Both the position numbers and the translations under genes were made by a program. This document shows positions 27,849-35,940 of a stretch of DNA of 64,000 bases, piece after piece; within the stretch, counting starts at the first letter, position 1, and each line of letters opens with the position of its first letter. Source of the DNA: Ensifer canadensis (lineage in GTDB: Bacteria; Pseudomonadota; Alphaproteobacteria; Rhizobiales; Rhizobiaceae). The stretch spans positions 281,501-345,500 of the forward strand of contig NZ_CP083374.1 of NCBI RefSeq assembly GCF_017488845.2, written 5' to 3'. The notes below the pieces were generated by a model. The model did no database searches and was not told where the DNA came from. It worked only from the letters and a program-made list of their open reading frames with translations.

Positions 27849-27953
27849 GAGTGCATTTCCAGGAAAAGTGCGAAGCGGTTTTCCGGCCGGAAATGCGTAA
27901 ACACAAAGAGATAGAGCGTTCCTGCGGCTCTGCCTAAACTGGAAACGCCCTAA
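27849..27953 (+). repeat. Rhizobial intergenic repeat, second family, copy 1
   Basis: About 105 bases that share GCATTTCCAGGAAAAGTGCGAA, the segment ACAAAGAGATAGAGCG and the end GCCCTAA with the element at 54954-55061, which is inverted. It lies between the first DUF2249 gene and the membrane protein gene, inside what otherwise looks like one operon, so it would be part of their mRNA. Confidence 0.72.
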
Positions 27954-27967
27954 CCGGGACCCTCGTA

Positions 27968-28258
27968 TCAGTGGCCGCTGCTGCTGCCGCAGCAGCAATC
28001 GCAGCCGGAGGCCTGTTGCCGGCCGATTTCGACCCGCCAGACATCCGGTCCCTTTTCGAGGTAATCCCAGGTGAATTCGCCGGGGTAGCGGCTTTCCAGC
28101 TGATAGTGCAGCGGACGCGGATCATGGTCGTTGACGATGATGAAGGAGCCGCCCTCGGCCAGCGCATTGAGCATGCCGAAGATCTTCGGATGGCGCTCCA
28201 CCGGCGGGATGGTGCGCACGTCGATGAAGGGCTTGGTTTCTGTTTCTGCAGTGGTCAT
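27968..28258 (-). CDS. DUF2249 protein with cysteine-rich tail
   Basis: 96 residues. The DUF2249 core reads IDVRTIPPVERHPKIFGMLN, then GGSFIIVNDHDPRPLHYQLE and WDYLEKGPDVWRVEIGR. The C-terminus ends in a cysteine cluster, CDCCCG, followed by SSSGH, a likely metal-binding or redox tail. Start ATG 28258 is where homology begins; a longer frame exists to 28330. It heads the leftward unit with the membrane protein, second DUF2249 and DUF59 genes, and an NnrR-type site lies 107 bases upstream. Confidence 0.82.
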   Translation of the reverse strand: MTTAETETKPFIDVRTIPPVERHPKIFGMLNALAEGGSFIIVNDHDPRPLHYQLESRYPGEFTWDYLEKGPDVWRVEIGRQQASGCDCCCGSSSGH

Positions 28259-28358
28259 CTCAGTCCGTTCAGGGCGCCGTTGTTGCCTCGGTTTCCGGGA
28301 AACGCCGGCGCAAACGGCCCGGATTTGCAAAGGCTAATGCCGACGGCAACGCGACATT

Positions 28359-28372
28359 TTGTCGAAGCGCAA
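28359..28372 (-). promoter_or_regulatory. NnrR/Fnr-type site, DUF2249 side
   Basis: TTGTCGAAGCGCAA fits TTG-N8-CAA. It is the nearer of two sites to the leftward DUF2249 gene in the region shared with hemN. Confidence 0.6.
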
Positions 28373-28406
28373 ACAAATCCCGCTTTGCGCCTTCATGCTC
28401 GGTTAC

Positions 28407-28420
28407 TTGGCATTTCGCAA
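28407..28420 (+). promoter_or_regulatory. NnrR/Fnr-type site upstream of hemN
   Basis: TTGGCATTTCGCAA fits TTG-N8-CAA and is centred about 71 bases before the hemN ATG, a usual activator distance. Confidence 0.65.
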
Positions 28421-28484
28421 AGAACGACGGGGGCACGAGGCCTAGAAACGGGTCGATTGTTTCGACAAGCCGATAGGAACCGCC

Positions 28485-29837
28485 ATGCAGTCCACCGCCC
28501 TTTTGAAATATGCCGAGATGCGCTTGCCGCGTTACACCAGCTACCCGACCGCACCGCGCTTTTCCGCCGATGTCGATCGCAAGACCTACGCCGATTGGCT
28601 CGGCGCGGTTCCCGCGGATCGCGATGTGTCTCTTTATCTGCACATCCCCTTCTGTCGATCGATGTGCTGGTATTGCGGTTGCCACACCACGATTACCCGG
28701 CAGGACGAACCGATCCTCGATTACCTCAACGTGCTGAGGCAGGAGATCGGCATGGTGGCCGATCATGTGTCCGCGCCGCTGCCGATCGGCGAGGTCCATT
28801 TCGGCGGCGGGACGCCGACGATCATCGAGCCGGAAGAGTTCCTTTCCCTGATGGCCCTCCTGCGCGAACGCTACCTGTTTGGTCAAAAGACAGGCGTGGC
28901 TGTCGAAATCGATCCCCGACGCCTGACCGCAGCCATGGCGCAAGCGCTTGGCGAGGGGGGCGTTGGACGCGCCAGCCTCGGCGTGCAGAGCTTTGACCCG
29001 GTCGTCCAGAAGGCGATCAACCGCATTCAGACAGAACAGCAGACGGCGGATGCAGTGGCGCATCTTCGCAAAGCCGGTGTCACCGGAATCAATTTCGACC
29101 TGATCTATGGATTGCCGCACCAGACGGTTCGCTCCTGCGTCGAGACGGTCCAGGCGGCAGTGGCGATGCGGCCGGAGCGATTTGCCGTCTTCGGCTACGC
29201 GCATGTGCCGTCGTTCAAGAAACACCAGCGCATGATCGACGAGAACGTGCTGCCCGACGCTTCGGCGCGCACCGATCAGGCGCTCGCCATCAGCGAGGCG
29301 CTCTGTGAAGCGGGTTACCGCCAGATCGGGCTCGACCACTTCGCCCTGCCCGACGACGATCTCGTGCTCGCGCAATCCTCCGGCACGCTTCGGCGGAATT
29401 TTCAGGGCTATACTACGGACAATTGTGAAACGCTGATAGGCTTCGGCGCCTCGGCAATCGGCCGGTCACAAGCCGGCTACGTGCAGAACGAGGTTCCCCC
29501 AGGACTTTATGCAAGCCACATCGCGTCTGGACGGCTGGCAACGACCAAAGGCTATCGTTTGACCGATGAGGATCGCCTGCGTGCCGCGATCATCGAGAGA
29601 CTGATGTGCGACTTCACGGTCGACATCAAGGCAATCGCCACCGCACACGGACGCGACCCGAAGGTCCTTCTCGGTGGCAATGCACGGCTGACGACGATGG
29701 CCAATGACGGCGTGCTGGATATCGCCGACGGCGTCATAACGGTAAGCCAGGATCATCGCTTCGTGATCCGCGCCGTGGCCGCAGCATTCGATGCCTATAT
29801 CGACGACGCGCAACGCACGCACAGCAAGGCGGCCTGA
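28485..29837 (+). CDS. hemN: Oxygen-independent coproporphyrinogen III oxidase HemN
   Basis: 450-residue radical-SAM enzyme that makes protoporphyrinogen IX without oxygen, needed for heme of NorCB under anoxia. Fe-S cysteines C57, C61 and C64 follow CX3CX2C (CRSMCWYC) with the HemN-typical extra C66. GEVHFGGGTPTI and GVQSFDPVVQKAINRIQT are diagnostic. Start ATG 28485 follows AGGA. It is monocistronic: a terminator follows 19 bases after the stop. Rhizobia often carry a second hemN elsewhere; this one is tied to the denitrification block. Confidence 0.95.
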   Translation: MQSTALLKYAEMRLPRYTSYPTAPRFSADVDRKTYADWLGAVPADRDVSLYLHIPFCRSMCWYCGCHTTITRQDEPILDYLNVLRQEIGMVADHVSAPLPIGEVHFGGGTPTIIEPEEFLSLMALLRERYLFGQKTGVAVEIDPRRLTAAMAQALGEGGVGRASLGVQSFDPVVQKAINRIQTEQQTADAVAHLRKAGVTGINFDLIYGLPHQTVRSCVETVQAAVAMRPERFAVFGYAHVPSFKKHQRMIDENVLPDASARTDQALAISEALCEAGYRQIGLDHFALPDDDLVLAQSSGTLRRNFQGYTTDNCETLIGFGASAIGRSQAGYVQNEVPPGLYASHIASGRLATTKGYRLTDEDRLRAAIIERLMCDFTVDIKAIATAHGRDPKVLLGGNARLTTMANDGVLDIADGVITVSQDHRFVIRAVAAAFDAYIDDAQRTHSKAA

Positions 29838-29855
29838 ACCTCGGTTGACCACAAA

Positions 29856-29891
29856 CACGAAAAGGCCCGGTCGAGACCGGGCCTTTTCGTG
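29856..29891. terminator. Bidirectional terminator between hemN and norD
   Basis: Perfect 16-bp inverted repeat (CACGAAAAGGCCCGGT and its inverse) with a four-base loop. A-run and T-run flank the GC stem on both sides, so it can end hemN from the left and norD from the right. Confidence 0.88.
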
Positions 29892-29906
29892 TTGTACCTG
29901 ACCGTT

Positions 29907-31808
29907 CTATCCCGCCAGGCTTCGGTAGATCGCCGGCAATGCCGCCGGCAGCCGGGTGATATTGCCGACCAGCGCATAACCGTTCTGGCCGAACATGGCA
30001 GGCACATAGGACCTCGCCTCGCGGTCGACGGTGACGGCAAAAGCGCTGATGCCGCTGCGGCGCGCTTCCATCACCGCCCTGCGGCTGTCCTCCAGCGCGA
30101 AGCGTCCCTCATAGTGATCGACGTCGTTCGGCTTGCCGTCGGTCAGGACCAAAAGCAGCTTCTTGCGGTTGGGCTGCCTCTGGAGCTCTGATGTGGCATG
30201 GCGGATAGCCGCACCGATGCGGGTGTAATATCCCGGCTTCAATGCGGCGATACGGGATTCGACCAGCGGGCCCATCGGCTCGTCGAAAGCTTTGACGCTT
30301 TCCACTTTCACCCAGTCGCGCCGCCGCGAGGTGAAAGTGAGGATCGAATGATTGTCGCCGCAGGCCGAAAGGCCATGGGCGAGAATGAGCAGCGCCTCCT
30401 TTTCGACGTCCAGCACCCGGCGATTGTCGGACCAGGCATCGGTTGAAAGCGAGACGTCGACCAGGATGGTGACGGCGAGGTCGTGAACCTGCGGGCGGCT
30501 CATCAGATGGATGCGATCGCTCCCCTGCCCGCCGGCCGCCAGATCGGTGCGAGCCCGCACCACGGCATCGAGATCGAGATCGGCGCCGTCGATCTGCGCG
30601 CGCAGGATCTCGTTGCGCGGACGCAGCACTTCGAACTGGCGCCGTACCCGCCGGATCAGGCTCCTGGTTTCCGGTGTGAGTTCAGCCCGGTCCTCCATGC
30701 CCGAGGCTGGGCTGGCCAGCACCCGGCAATGGTCTTTCAGATAGCTCGACGTCCTGTAGTTCCATTCGGGATAGGTCAGTTCTGATGTCAGCGGTGTCGG
30801 GTCGACGGCTTCCGGCGGCAGGTCGAGATCAAAGCGGAAACGCGCAGACGGGCGGCCCTTCCGCTCGCCGAGCGTCATCTCGTCAAGATCCTGTGCGGCC
30901 TTGTTGTCGTGTTCGTCGCTGTCGTCGGACGGCCGGTCGACATTGACCATCTCGGCCATCGCCAGAATTTTTTCGAAGCGGTTGAGGATGAAGGGGCTAC
31001 GATCGCCCTTGCGGTTCTCCGGGTTTTCCCTGACGGCCACGTGCCGTTCGGTCTCGGCGATCTGGCTGGAGGCGGCACCTGTTGCCGCCACATCGTCATC
31101 GCGTTCGGTAATGGTCTCGGGTCGCAGCAAGGTATCGGGCCACAGCGGCACCGGCAGCAGCGGCAAATATCCCGGCGGCGCGCGATGCGGGAAGATTACC
31201 GGCAAAGTCGTATCCGGCTGTCCGGCCGCCTTGCGCAACAGCCGCAGGACACGGTTTTCGACATGCTGCTCTACCGACGGGAGTGAACCGCGCTGGCGCT
31301 CGACGAGAACGGCTTCAGCCAGGCGGCAGTATTTATGGCGCATGCCCGGAAATCGCTGAAAGACCTCCGCCACGGTTTCCTGCGCCCGCGACAGATACGT
31401 AAGGTCGGCCTGTAACGGGTCGGCCTCATCACGCGGGGCAAGCGGCATGGTCGCCATATAGGCGACCAGCCAGAGATAGAGGTCAATGTTGAGTTTCCGG
31501 TCGGGAAAGATGTCGATCTCGCCCGGCAGCATCAACGAGGCGTGATCCCGGCCAGGCTGAACGAGCTTTTCCTCGCCGAGACCCATTTTCTGTCGCCACT
31601 TCAGACGGTGGCCAGAGGTGCGGCCGCGTGCGGGAACGATCTGGACCGCGGTCTCGCCGCCGTGTCCCCGAAAGCTGATCGCCAGCATCGGCATCATGTC
31701 GGCCAGTTTGACAGCCTGTTCGGGATAACGTCGCCAGGTGCCGGTGTTGCCAATGAACCGGTGCCAGGCGCGCCCGACGGTTTCTTCGAGTTCTAGGAAA
31801 TCCAGCAT
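29907..31808 (-). CDS. norD: NorD, von Willebrand A-domain nitric oxide reductase activation protein
   Basis: 633 residues. The C-terminal vWA domain (from about residue 430) keeps the metal-ion motif VDVSLSTD and later LVLTDGKPNDVDHYEG. The N-terminal part is the family-specific helical region. NorD works with the MoxR-type ATPase NorQ, probably in inserting the non-heme iron or assembling NorCB at the membrane. Last gene of norCBQD, ten bases after norQ, ending at a strong terminator. Length is as in other rhizobia. Confidence 0.93.
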   Translation of the reverse strand: MLDFLELEETVGRAWHRFIGNTGTWRRYPEQAVKLADMMPMLAISFRGHGGETAVQIVPARGRTSGHRLKWRQKMGLGEEKLVQPGRDHASLMLPGEIDIFPDRKLNIDLYLWLVAYMATMPLAPRDEADPLQADLTYLSRAQETVAEVFQRFPGMRHKYCRLAEAVLVERQRGSLPSVEQHVENRVLRLLRKAAGQPDTTLPVIFPHRAPPGYLPLLPVPLWPDTLLRPETITERDDDVAATGAASSQIAETERHVAVRENPENRKGDRSPFILNRFEKILAMAEMVNVDRPSDDSDEHDNKAAQDLDEMTLGERKGRPSARFRFDLDLPPEAVDPTPLTSELTYPEWNYRTSSYLKDHCRVLASPASGMEDRAELTPETRSLIRRVRRQFEVLRPRNEILRAQIDGADLDLDAVVRARTDLAAGGQGSDRIHLMSRPQVHDLAVTILVDVSLSTDAWSDNRRVLDVEKEALLILAHGLSACGDNHSILTFTSRRRDWVKVESVKAFDEPMGPLVESRIAALKPGYYTRIGAAIRHATSELQRQPNRKKLLLVLTDGKPNDVDHYEGRFALEDSRRAVMEARRSGISAFAVTVDREARSYVPAMFGQNGYALVGNITRLPAALPAIYRSLAG

Positions 31809-31818
31809 GGGCCTGTCC

Positions 31819-32631
31819 TCAGGCGATCAAGGAGGCGGCGACTTCGAGAAGGGCTGCCCGCACGTCCGGCTCGTCGGTCAGCGGCTCGATCATCGCAGCG
31901 CGCACCGCGTCCCTGATCGGCATTCCGGCATCGATCAGGCAGGCGCAATAGACAAGCAGCCGCGTCGAGACGCCCTCCTCGAGATCATGCCCTTTGAGTG
32001 CGCGCAGGCGCTGAGCGAGGTTGACGAGTGGCGCGACCTGGCTTGCGGCCAGTCCGCTCTCGCGCGAGACCACTTCGATCTCCTGGTTGCGTGGCAGGAA
32101 ATCGAACTCGATCGCGACGAAGCGCTGTCGGGTGCTCGGCTTCAGGCTCTTGAGCAGGTTCTGGTAGCCGGGATTGTAGGAGACGACCAGCATGAACGCT
32201 GAAGGCGCTTCGAGCAGCTCGCCGGTCCGCTCCAGCGGCAACATGCGGCGGTCGTCTGTCAGCGGATGCAGCACGACGGTGACATCCTTGCGTGCCTCGA
32301 CGATCTCGTCGAGGTAGCAGATCCCGCCTTCACGCACGGCGCGCGTCAGGGGGCCATCGACCCAGATCGTATCTCCGCCCTTCAACAGGTAGCGTCCGGT
32401 CAGATCCGCTGCGGCCAGATCGTCATGGCAGGAGACGGTGGAAAGCGGCAGGCCGAGCTTTGCTGCCATATGGCTGACGAAACGCGTCTTGCCGCAACCG
32501 GTCGGCCCCTTGAGCAGAAGCGGCAATTGCCGGACCCAGGCATTCTCGAACAGCGCGCATTCATTGCCGGAGGGGCTATAGGCCGGAATGTCGATCGATA
32601 CCGGTACCAGGCTTGGTTGAACAATGCTCAT
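31819..32631 (-). CDS. norQ: NorQ, MoxR-type AAA ATPase
   Basis: 270 residues. Walker A GPTGCGKTR at 42-50, Walker B ICYLDEIVEA and sensor-1 region MLVVSYNPGYQ. MoxR ATPases pair with vWA proteins as chaperones; NorQ partners NorD to activate NO reductase. It is preceded by a 67-base gap after norB that contains a strong hairpin, and AGGAGG-like sequence lies upstream of its start. No missing catalytic element. Confidence 0.94.
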   Translation of the reverse strand: MSIVQPSLVPVSIDIPAYSPSGNECALFENAWVRQLPLLLKGPTGCGKTRFVSHMAAKLGLPLSTVSCHDDLAAADLTGRYLLKGGDTIWVDGPLTRAVREGGICYLDEIVEARKDVTVVLHPLTDDRRMLPLERTGELLEAPSAFMLVVSYNPGYQNLLKSLKPSTRQRFVAIEFDFLPRNQEIEVVSRESGLAASQVAPLVNLAQRLRALKGHDLEEGVSTRLLVYCACLIDAGMPIRDAVRAAMIEPLTDEPDVRAALLEVAASLIA

Positions 32632-32665
32632 GGCATGACTCCGTAAAAAAGGAGGAAGGAGATTG

Positions 32666-32690
32666 GCCGGTCCGGGTAACCCGGACCGGC
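32666..32690 (-). promoter_or_regulatory. Intercistronic hairpin between norB and norQ
   Basis: Perfect 11-bp inverted repeat GCCGGTCCGGG/CCCGGACCGGC with a three-base loop, nine bases after the norB stop. A T6 run occurs about 17 bases beyond the stem on the minus strand, too far for an efficient terminator. It probably stabilises norCB mRNA or attenuates norQD so that structural subunits exceed assembly factors. Confidence 0.65.
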
Positions 32691-32698
32691 ACGTTCAT

Positions 32699-34045
32699 TC
32701 ATTCTGCGGGCTGCATCGATGCGCTCAGCGTCTTGCTGCGTTCCCGGCCGGGGACGAGGATTGCCCAGACGAACATCAGTGCCGAGATCAGCACGAAGAC
32801 GCCGGAGCCAAGGCGGATCCAGTAGAACAGCGCGAGCTGGTCCTGGACGTCCATGTAGCTTTCACCGAGCACGCGCTGCAGATGGGCCTGCAGCACACCG
32901 GCGAAGGTGAGCGCGAAGGTCATCACGGACATGGCCGTGCACATGATCCAGAAGCTGACCATCGAAAGCATCTGGTTATAGGGCGCCCGCCCGCGGATTT
33001 CGGGGATCGCATAGGCCATGACCGCAAGGTTGAGCATGACATAGGCACCGAAGAAGGCGAGGTGCCCGTGAGCGGCGGTCACCTGTGTGCCGTGGGTGTA
33101 GTAGTTCACCGACGACAGCGTGTGCAGGAAGCCCCAGACGCCGGCGCCGAAGAAGGCCATCACCGAGCAGCCGATCGACCACAGCAGCGCTGCCCTGTTC
33201 GGATGCTTGCGACCGGCCTTCCAGGTCATCACGAAGGTGAAGATCACCATGGTGAAGAACGGTGCGACCTCGAGCGTCGAGAACAGCGAACCGATCCACT
33301 GCCAGTAGCCCGGCGCGCCGATCCAGTAGTAGTGGTGGCCAGTGCCGAGGATGCCTGAAAACAGTGCCAGGCCGACGATGACATAGAGCCACTTTTCGAC
33401 GACTTCCCGGTCGATGCCGTTGAGCTTGATCATCAGGAAGGCGAGCACCGAAGCCATGATCAGTTCCCAGACGCCTTCGACCCAGAGATGAACCACGTAC
33501 CACCAGTACATCTTGTCGAGCGCGAGATTGATCGGATTGTAGAAGGCAAAGAGGAAGAAGATCGCCACACCCCAGAGCCCGAAGATCAGGATGTTGGTGA
33601 CGGTCGTCTTGCGGCCCTTAAGGACCGTCAGCGTGATGTTATAGAGGAACATCAGAGCGACGATGACGATGCCGACCTTGATCGCGAAGGGTTGTTCGAG
33701 AAACTCTCGGCCTTCGTGGATGTGCAGGAGATAGCCGACGACGGCAATCGCAGCCGCGATCAGGAAGATCCAGAACTGCGCGATTGCGATCTTCGTGCTG
33801 TAAAGCTCGGTCTCCGCCTCTTCCGGCAGGAGATAATAGGTGGCCCCCATGAAGCCCATCAGCAGCCAGACGATGAGCGCGTTGGTGTGCACCATGCGAA
33901 CGATGTTGAAAGGCAACAGTTCGGACAAGGTATTGGGAAGGACGTAGATGGTGCCGGCAAGGACGCCGAACAGCACCTGGGCGAGGAACAGGCCGATTGC
34001 TCCGTAGAAGTAGAGCATTGCGACCTTCTGGGTCTGGTATTTCAT
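32699..34045 (-). CDS. norB: Nitric oxide reductase subunit B (cNor)
   Basis: 448-residue, 12-helix catalytic subunit reducing two NO to N2O. Heme and FeB ligands are visible: MVHTNALIVWLLMG, HLWVEGVWEL (histidine plus the conserved glutamates), and GHHYYWIG, with late HGHLAFFGAY. The short form without a fused quinol domain means it works with cytochrome NorC. ATG 34045 has GGAGTG upstream; 24 bases separate it from norC. Length is normal. Confidence 0.96.
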   Translation of the reverse strand: MKYQTQKVAMLYFYGAIGLFLAQVLFGVLAGTIYVLPNTLSELLPFNIVRMVHTNALIVWLLMGFMGATYYLLPEEAETELYSTKIAIAQFWIFLIAAAIAVVGYLLHIHEGREFLEQPFAIKVGIVIVALMFLYNITLTVLKGRKTTVTNILIFGLWGVAIFFLFAFYNPINLALDKMYWWYVVHLWVEGVWELIMASVLAFLMIKLNGIDREVVEKWLYVIVGLALFSGILGTGHHYYWIGAPGYWQWIGSLFSTLEVAPFFTMVIFTFVMTWKAGRKHPNRAALLWSIGCSVMAFFGAGVWGFLHTLSSVNYYTHGTQVTAAHGHLAFFGAYVMLNLAVMAYAIPEIRGRAPYNQMLSMVSFWIMCTAMSVMTFALTFAGVLQAHLQRVLGESYMDVQDQLALFYWIRLGSGVFVLISALMFVWAILVPGRERSKTLSASMQPAE

Positions 34046-34069
34046 GATTTCACACTCCAATCGCAACGC

Positions 34070-34522
34070 TTAGCCGGCCTCGTTCGGCGGCCAGTTCTGG
34101 GTCTTGATGCGGCTCGTCCACTCCAGGAAATCGGCGAGGTCGTTGAGTTCCTGTTCGGTCAGGTTGAACTGCGGCATCTGGCGGCGCCCTTCGATGCCGC
34201 TCGGCTGGGCCGCCATCCAGGCCTTCATCGTCTCGCGCGCACCTTCCGGATCGGTCTCGCCGCCCCAGCGTTTCCAGACATTGCCGAGCTCGGGCGCGAA
34301 ATAGGCGCCTTCACCGAGAAGCGTGTGGCAGTTGATACAGGCGTTCTTTTCCCAGACGTGCTTGCCGCGGGCGACGGCGTCCGTCAGGGTCGACTCATCG
34401 GTCGAAACAGTCCGCATGTAGTAGTGACTGTGGGCGGTAAGCCCGACAAAGATTGCAAAAAAGAAAAAGGACCCGCCGTAAAAGACGTTTCGGGCCCCGG
34501 TCTTGGTGAGGCGTTCTGCCAT
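34070..34522 (-). CDS. norC: Nitric oxide reductase subunit C (membrane cytochrome c)
   Basis: 150 residues: one N-terminal membrane anchor (GSFFFFAIFVGLTA) and a periplasmic cytochrome c domain with CINCH at 62-66 and methionine ligand in RRQMPQF. It passes electrons to NorB. Start ATG 34522 has AAAGGATG upstream; a longer frame to 34747 overlaps norF and has no support. First gene of norCBQD, with an NnrR-type site 140 bases upstream. Confidence 0.95.
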   Translation of the reverse strand: MAERLTKTGARNVFYGGSFFFFAIFVGLTAHSHYYMRTVSTDESTLTDAVARGKHVWEKNACINCHTLLGEGAYFAPELGNVWKRWGGETDPEGARETMKAWMAAQPSGIEGRRQMPQFNLTEQELNDLADFLEWTSRIKTQNWPPNEAG

Positions 34523-34662
34523 CACGTCATCCTTTCGACTTCGGCCGGCCGCAAACACCGTGGCCGGCTTATCTGATCCCCTCCCCGCTTGGCGCCGCGA
34601 CGTGCGGCACCGACGAACTGTCGGGGCGCGACCCATGTCTAGGGATTTCCGAAGGGCCTTCT

Positions 34663-34676
34663 TTGCGTTTTGGCAA
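34663..34676 (-). promoter_or_regulatory. NnrR/Fnr-type site upstream of norC
   Basis: TTGCGTTTTGGCAA fits TTG-N8-CAA. It lies between norF (stop 34695) and norC (ATG 34522), giving norCBQD its own NO-controlled promoter separate from norEF. Confidence 0.75.
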
Positions 34677-34694
34677 ACAAGACAGAGAGTGGTT

Positions 34695-34973
34695 TCAAGC
34701 GGATAGCACCACGTCCATCGCAAGCTTGGCCAGGGCCAGAAGCGCAAGCATCATCGGCCAGGCCAAGAGGCCAAACCGCAGGCCAGCCGGCGCCTGACCA
34801 AGGCCCATGAAATCGAGGGCAACAAGCCGGCATTTGATCACCGCCAGCACCAGCAGGGCCGCGATCACGAAAGCCGTGCCGCCGCAAATCGTCATGATGG
34901 CCATGCCCGAAAGCACGATCGCGATCAGCACGGCAAAGGTATTGCGAAGTCGGCGCGCATTGTGATGGGTCAT
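34695..34973 (-). CDS. norF: NorF, small membrane protein of NO reductase group
   Basis: 92 residues with three predicted helices (TFAVLIAIVLSGMAIMTICG, AFVIAALLVLAVIKC and a C-terminal one), resembling cytochrome oxidase subunit IV-like proteins. NorF pairs with NorE and is needed for full NO reductase activity in Paracoccus, though its mechanism is not settled. Four bases separate it from norE, so the two form norEF. Call rests on size, topology and position. Confidence 0.85.
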   Translation of the reverse strand: MTHHNARRLRNTFAVLIAIVLSGMAIMTICGGTAFVIAALLVLAVIKCRLVALDFMGLGQAPAGLRFGLLAWPMMLALLALAKLAMDVVLSA

Positions 34974-34977
34974 GGCG

Positions 34978-35535
34978 TCACGCGAGATAGATGATCGGGA
35001 ACATCACGATCCAGACAAGGTCGATGACGTGCCAGAGCGTGGTGATCAGAGCGATGTTTCCCGGGCTTGGGCGCCAGGCGACCAACAGCAGAATCACGCT
35101 GCCGAAGGCGACATGCAGCAGGTGGAAGCCAGTGATGAGGAAATAGAGCTCGAAGAAGGCGCCGAACTTCGGCAACCCGGCGACGGCGACTTCGGTCGAA
35201 TATTCGAACAGCTTGATGGCCACGAAGGCGAAACCGAAGAGCGCGGCAAGAACGAGCGCGCGCCGGCGCGTCGGCGTCGAAGCTGCCGGACGCGTCGCCA
35301 GAGCCGCCTGCCAGCCGCTGGTCAGAAGAACGAGCGTATTGATACCTGCGAGCAACGGGTTGAGATGTGAACGGGCGGCGGCAAACGCGTCCGCCTGGAT
35401 GACACCGACCACGAGAAAACCTACGAGCAGGATGCCGAAGGCGGCCAACTCGCTCCACACCAGCACCCAAAGCAGAAGGTCATCCGCGGATGCGTTCTCG
35501 TCTGCGTCTTGAACCGGGAGTGCCCGTCCGTCCAT
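34978..35535 (-). CDS. norE: NorE, cytochrome oxidase subunit III-like protein
   Basis: 185 residues with five helices in the oxidase subunit III pattern (WVLVWSELAAFGILLVGFLV, FFELYFLITGFHLLHVAFGS, LWHVIDLVWIVMFPIIYL). Associated with NO reductase assembly or activity rather than oxygen reduction. First gene of norEF. The palindromic NnrR-type site at 35593-35606 lies 64 bases upstream and is shared with the divergent small protein gene. Confidence 0.92.
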   Translation of the reverse strand: MDGRALPVQDADENASADDLLLWVLVWSELAAFGILLVGFLVVGVIQADAFAAARSHLNPLLAGINTLVLLTSGWQAALATRPAASTPTRRRALVLAALFGFAFVAIKLFEYSTEVAVAGLPKFGAFFELYFLITGFHLLHVAFGSVILLLVAWRPSPGNIALITTLWHVIDLVWIVMFPIIYLA

Positions 35536-35592
35536 GCGCCAACTCCTTTGCCGGAACCGGCCGACACCTAGGCAGGCGGGGATGACCTGTCT

Positions 35593-35606
35593 TTGCGATT
35601 ACGCAA
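35593..35606. promoter_or_regulatory. NnrR/Fnr-type site between norE and the 53-residue protein gene
   Basis: TTGCGATTACGCAA, inside the longer palindrome TTTGCG-N4-CGCAAA. It is placed 64 bases before norE and 60 before the divergent small gene, so it may serve both. Confidence 0.78.
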
Positions 35607-35658
35607 AGAGGCCTGGCAACTGGGCTGATAGCAGCAGGATCATTCCAGGAGTTTTTCG

Positions 35659-35820
35659 ATGACAGATGCTCAAATCGGCCTTTCCGTCGCAACCCCGATC
35701 ATTGTCGGGTTCGCCATCCTTCTCTATCGCATGGGGGTCCTGCAGCGTGCGGCAACGCTGTCGGCTATCCTGTTTTCCGTCGCGATCGCCGTCGTGCTCT
35801 TCCTCGACCCGTCGCAATAG
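35659..35820 (+). CDS. 53-residue membrane protein, function unknown
   Basis: ATG 35659 with GGAG eight bases upstream opens a 53-residue frame ending at 35820. It holds two hydrophobic segments (GLSVATPIIVGFAILLYRMG and a second, SAILFSVAIAVVLFLDP) joined by a short basic loop, so a two-helix membrane protein. I do not recognise a family. It is divergent from norE across an NnrR-type site and followed by a second such site, which suggests expression with the NO reductase genes. A role as a small accessory subunit is inference only. Confidence 0.68.
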   Translation: MTDAQIGLSVATPIIVGFAILLYRMGVLQRAATLSAILFSVAIAVVLFLDPSQ

Positions 35821-35862
35821 CCATGTCGCGGATGTCTCCTCACCAGGCGGTCACCATCCAGT

Positions 35863-35876
35863 TTGCGAAATGTCAA
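35863..35876 (+). promoter_or_regulatory. NnrR/Fnr-type site upstream of the hemerythrin gene
   Basis: TTGCGAAATGTCAA fits TTG-N8-CAA, centred about 71 bases before the ATG at 35941. Confidence 0.7.
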
Positions 35877-35940
35877 AGATCGCCCTTTCGATTGCGCCTA
35901 GACGTTTGAGGGATGACAAATCTCGCTGACGGAGCTGCCC

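Noticed and set aside
33488..34576. 362-codon plus-strand frame over norB-norC
   Set aside because: Shadow of two certain genes; no start site or motif.
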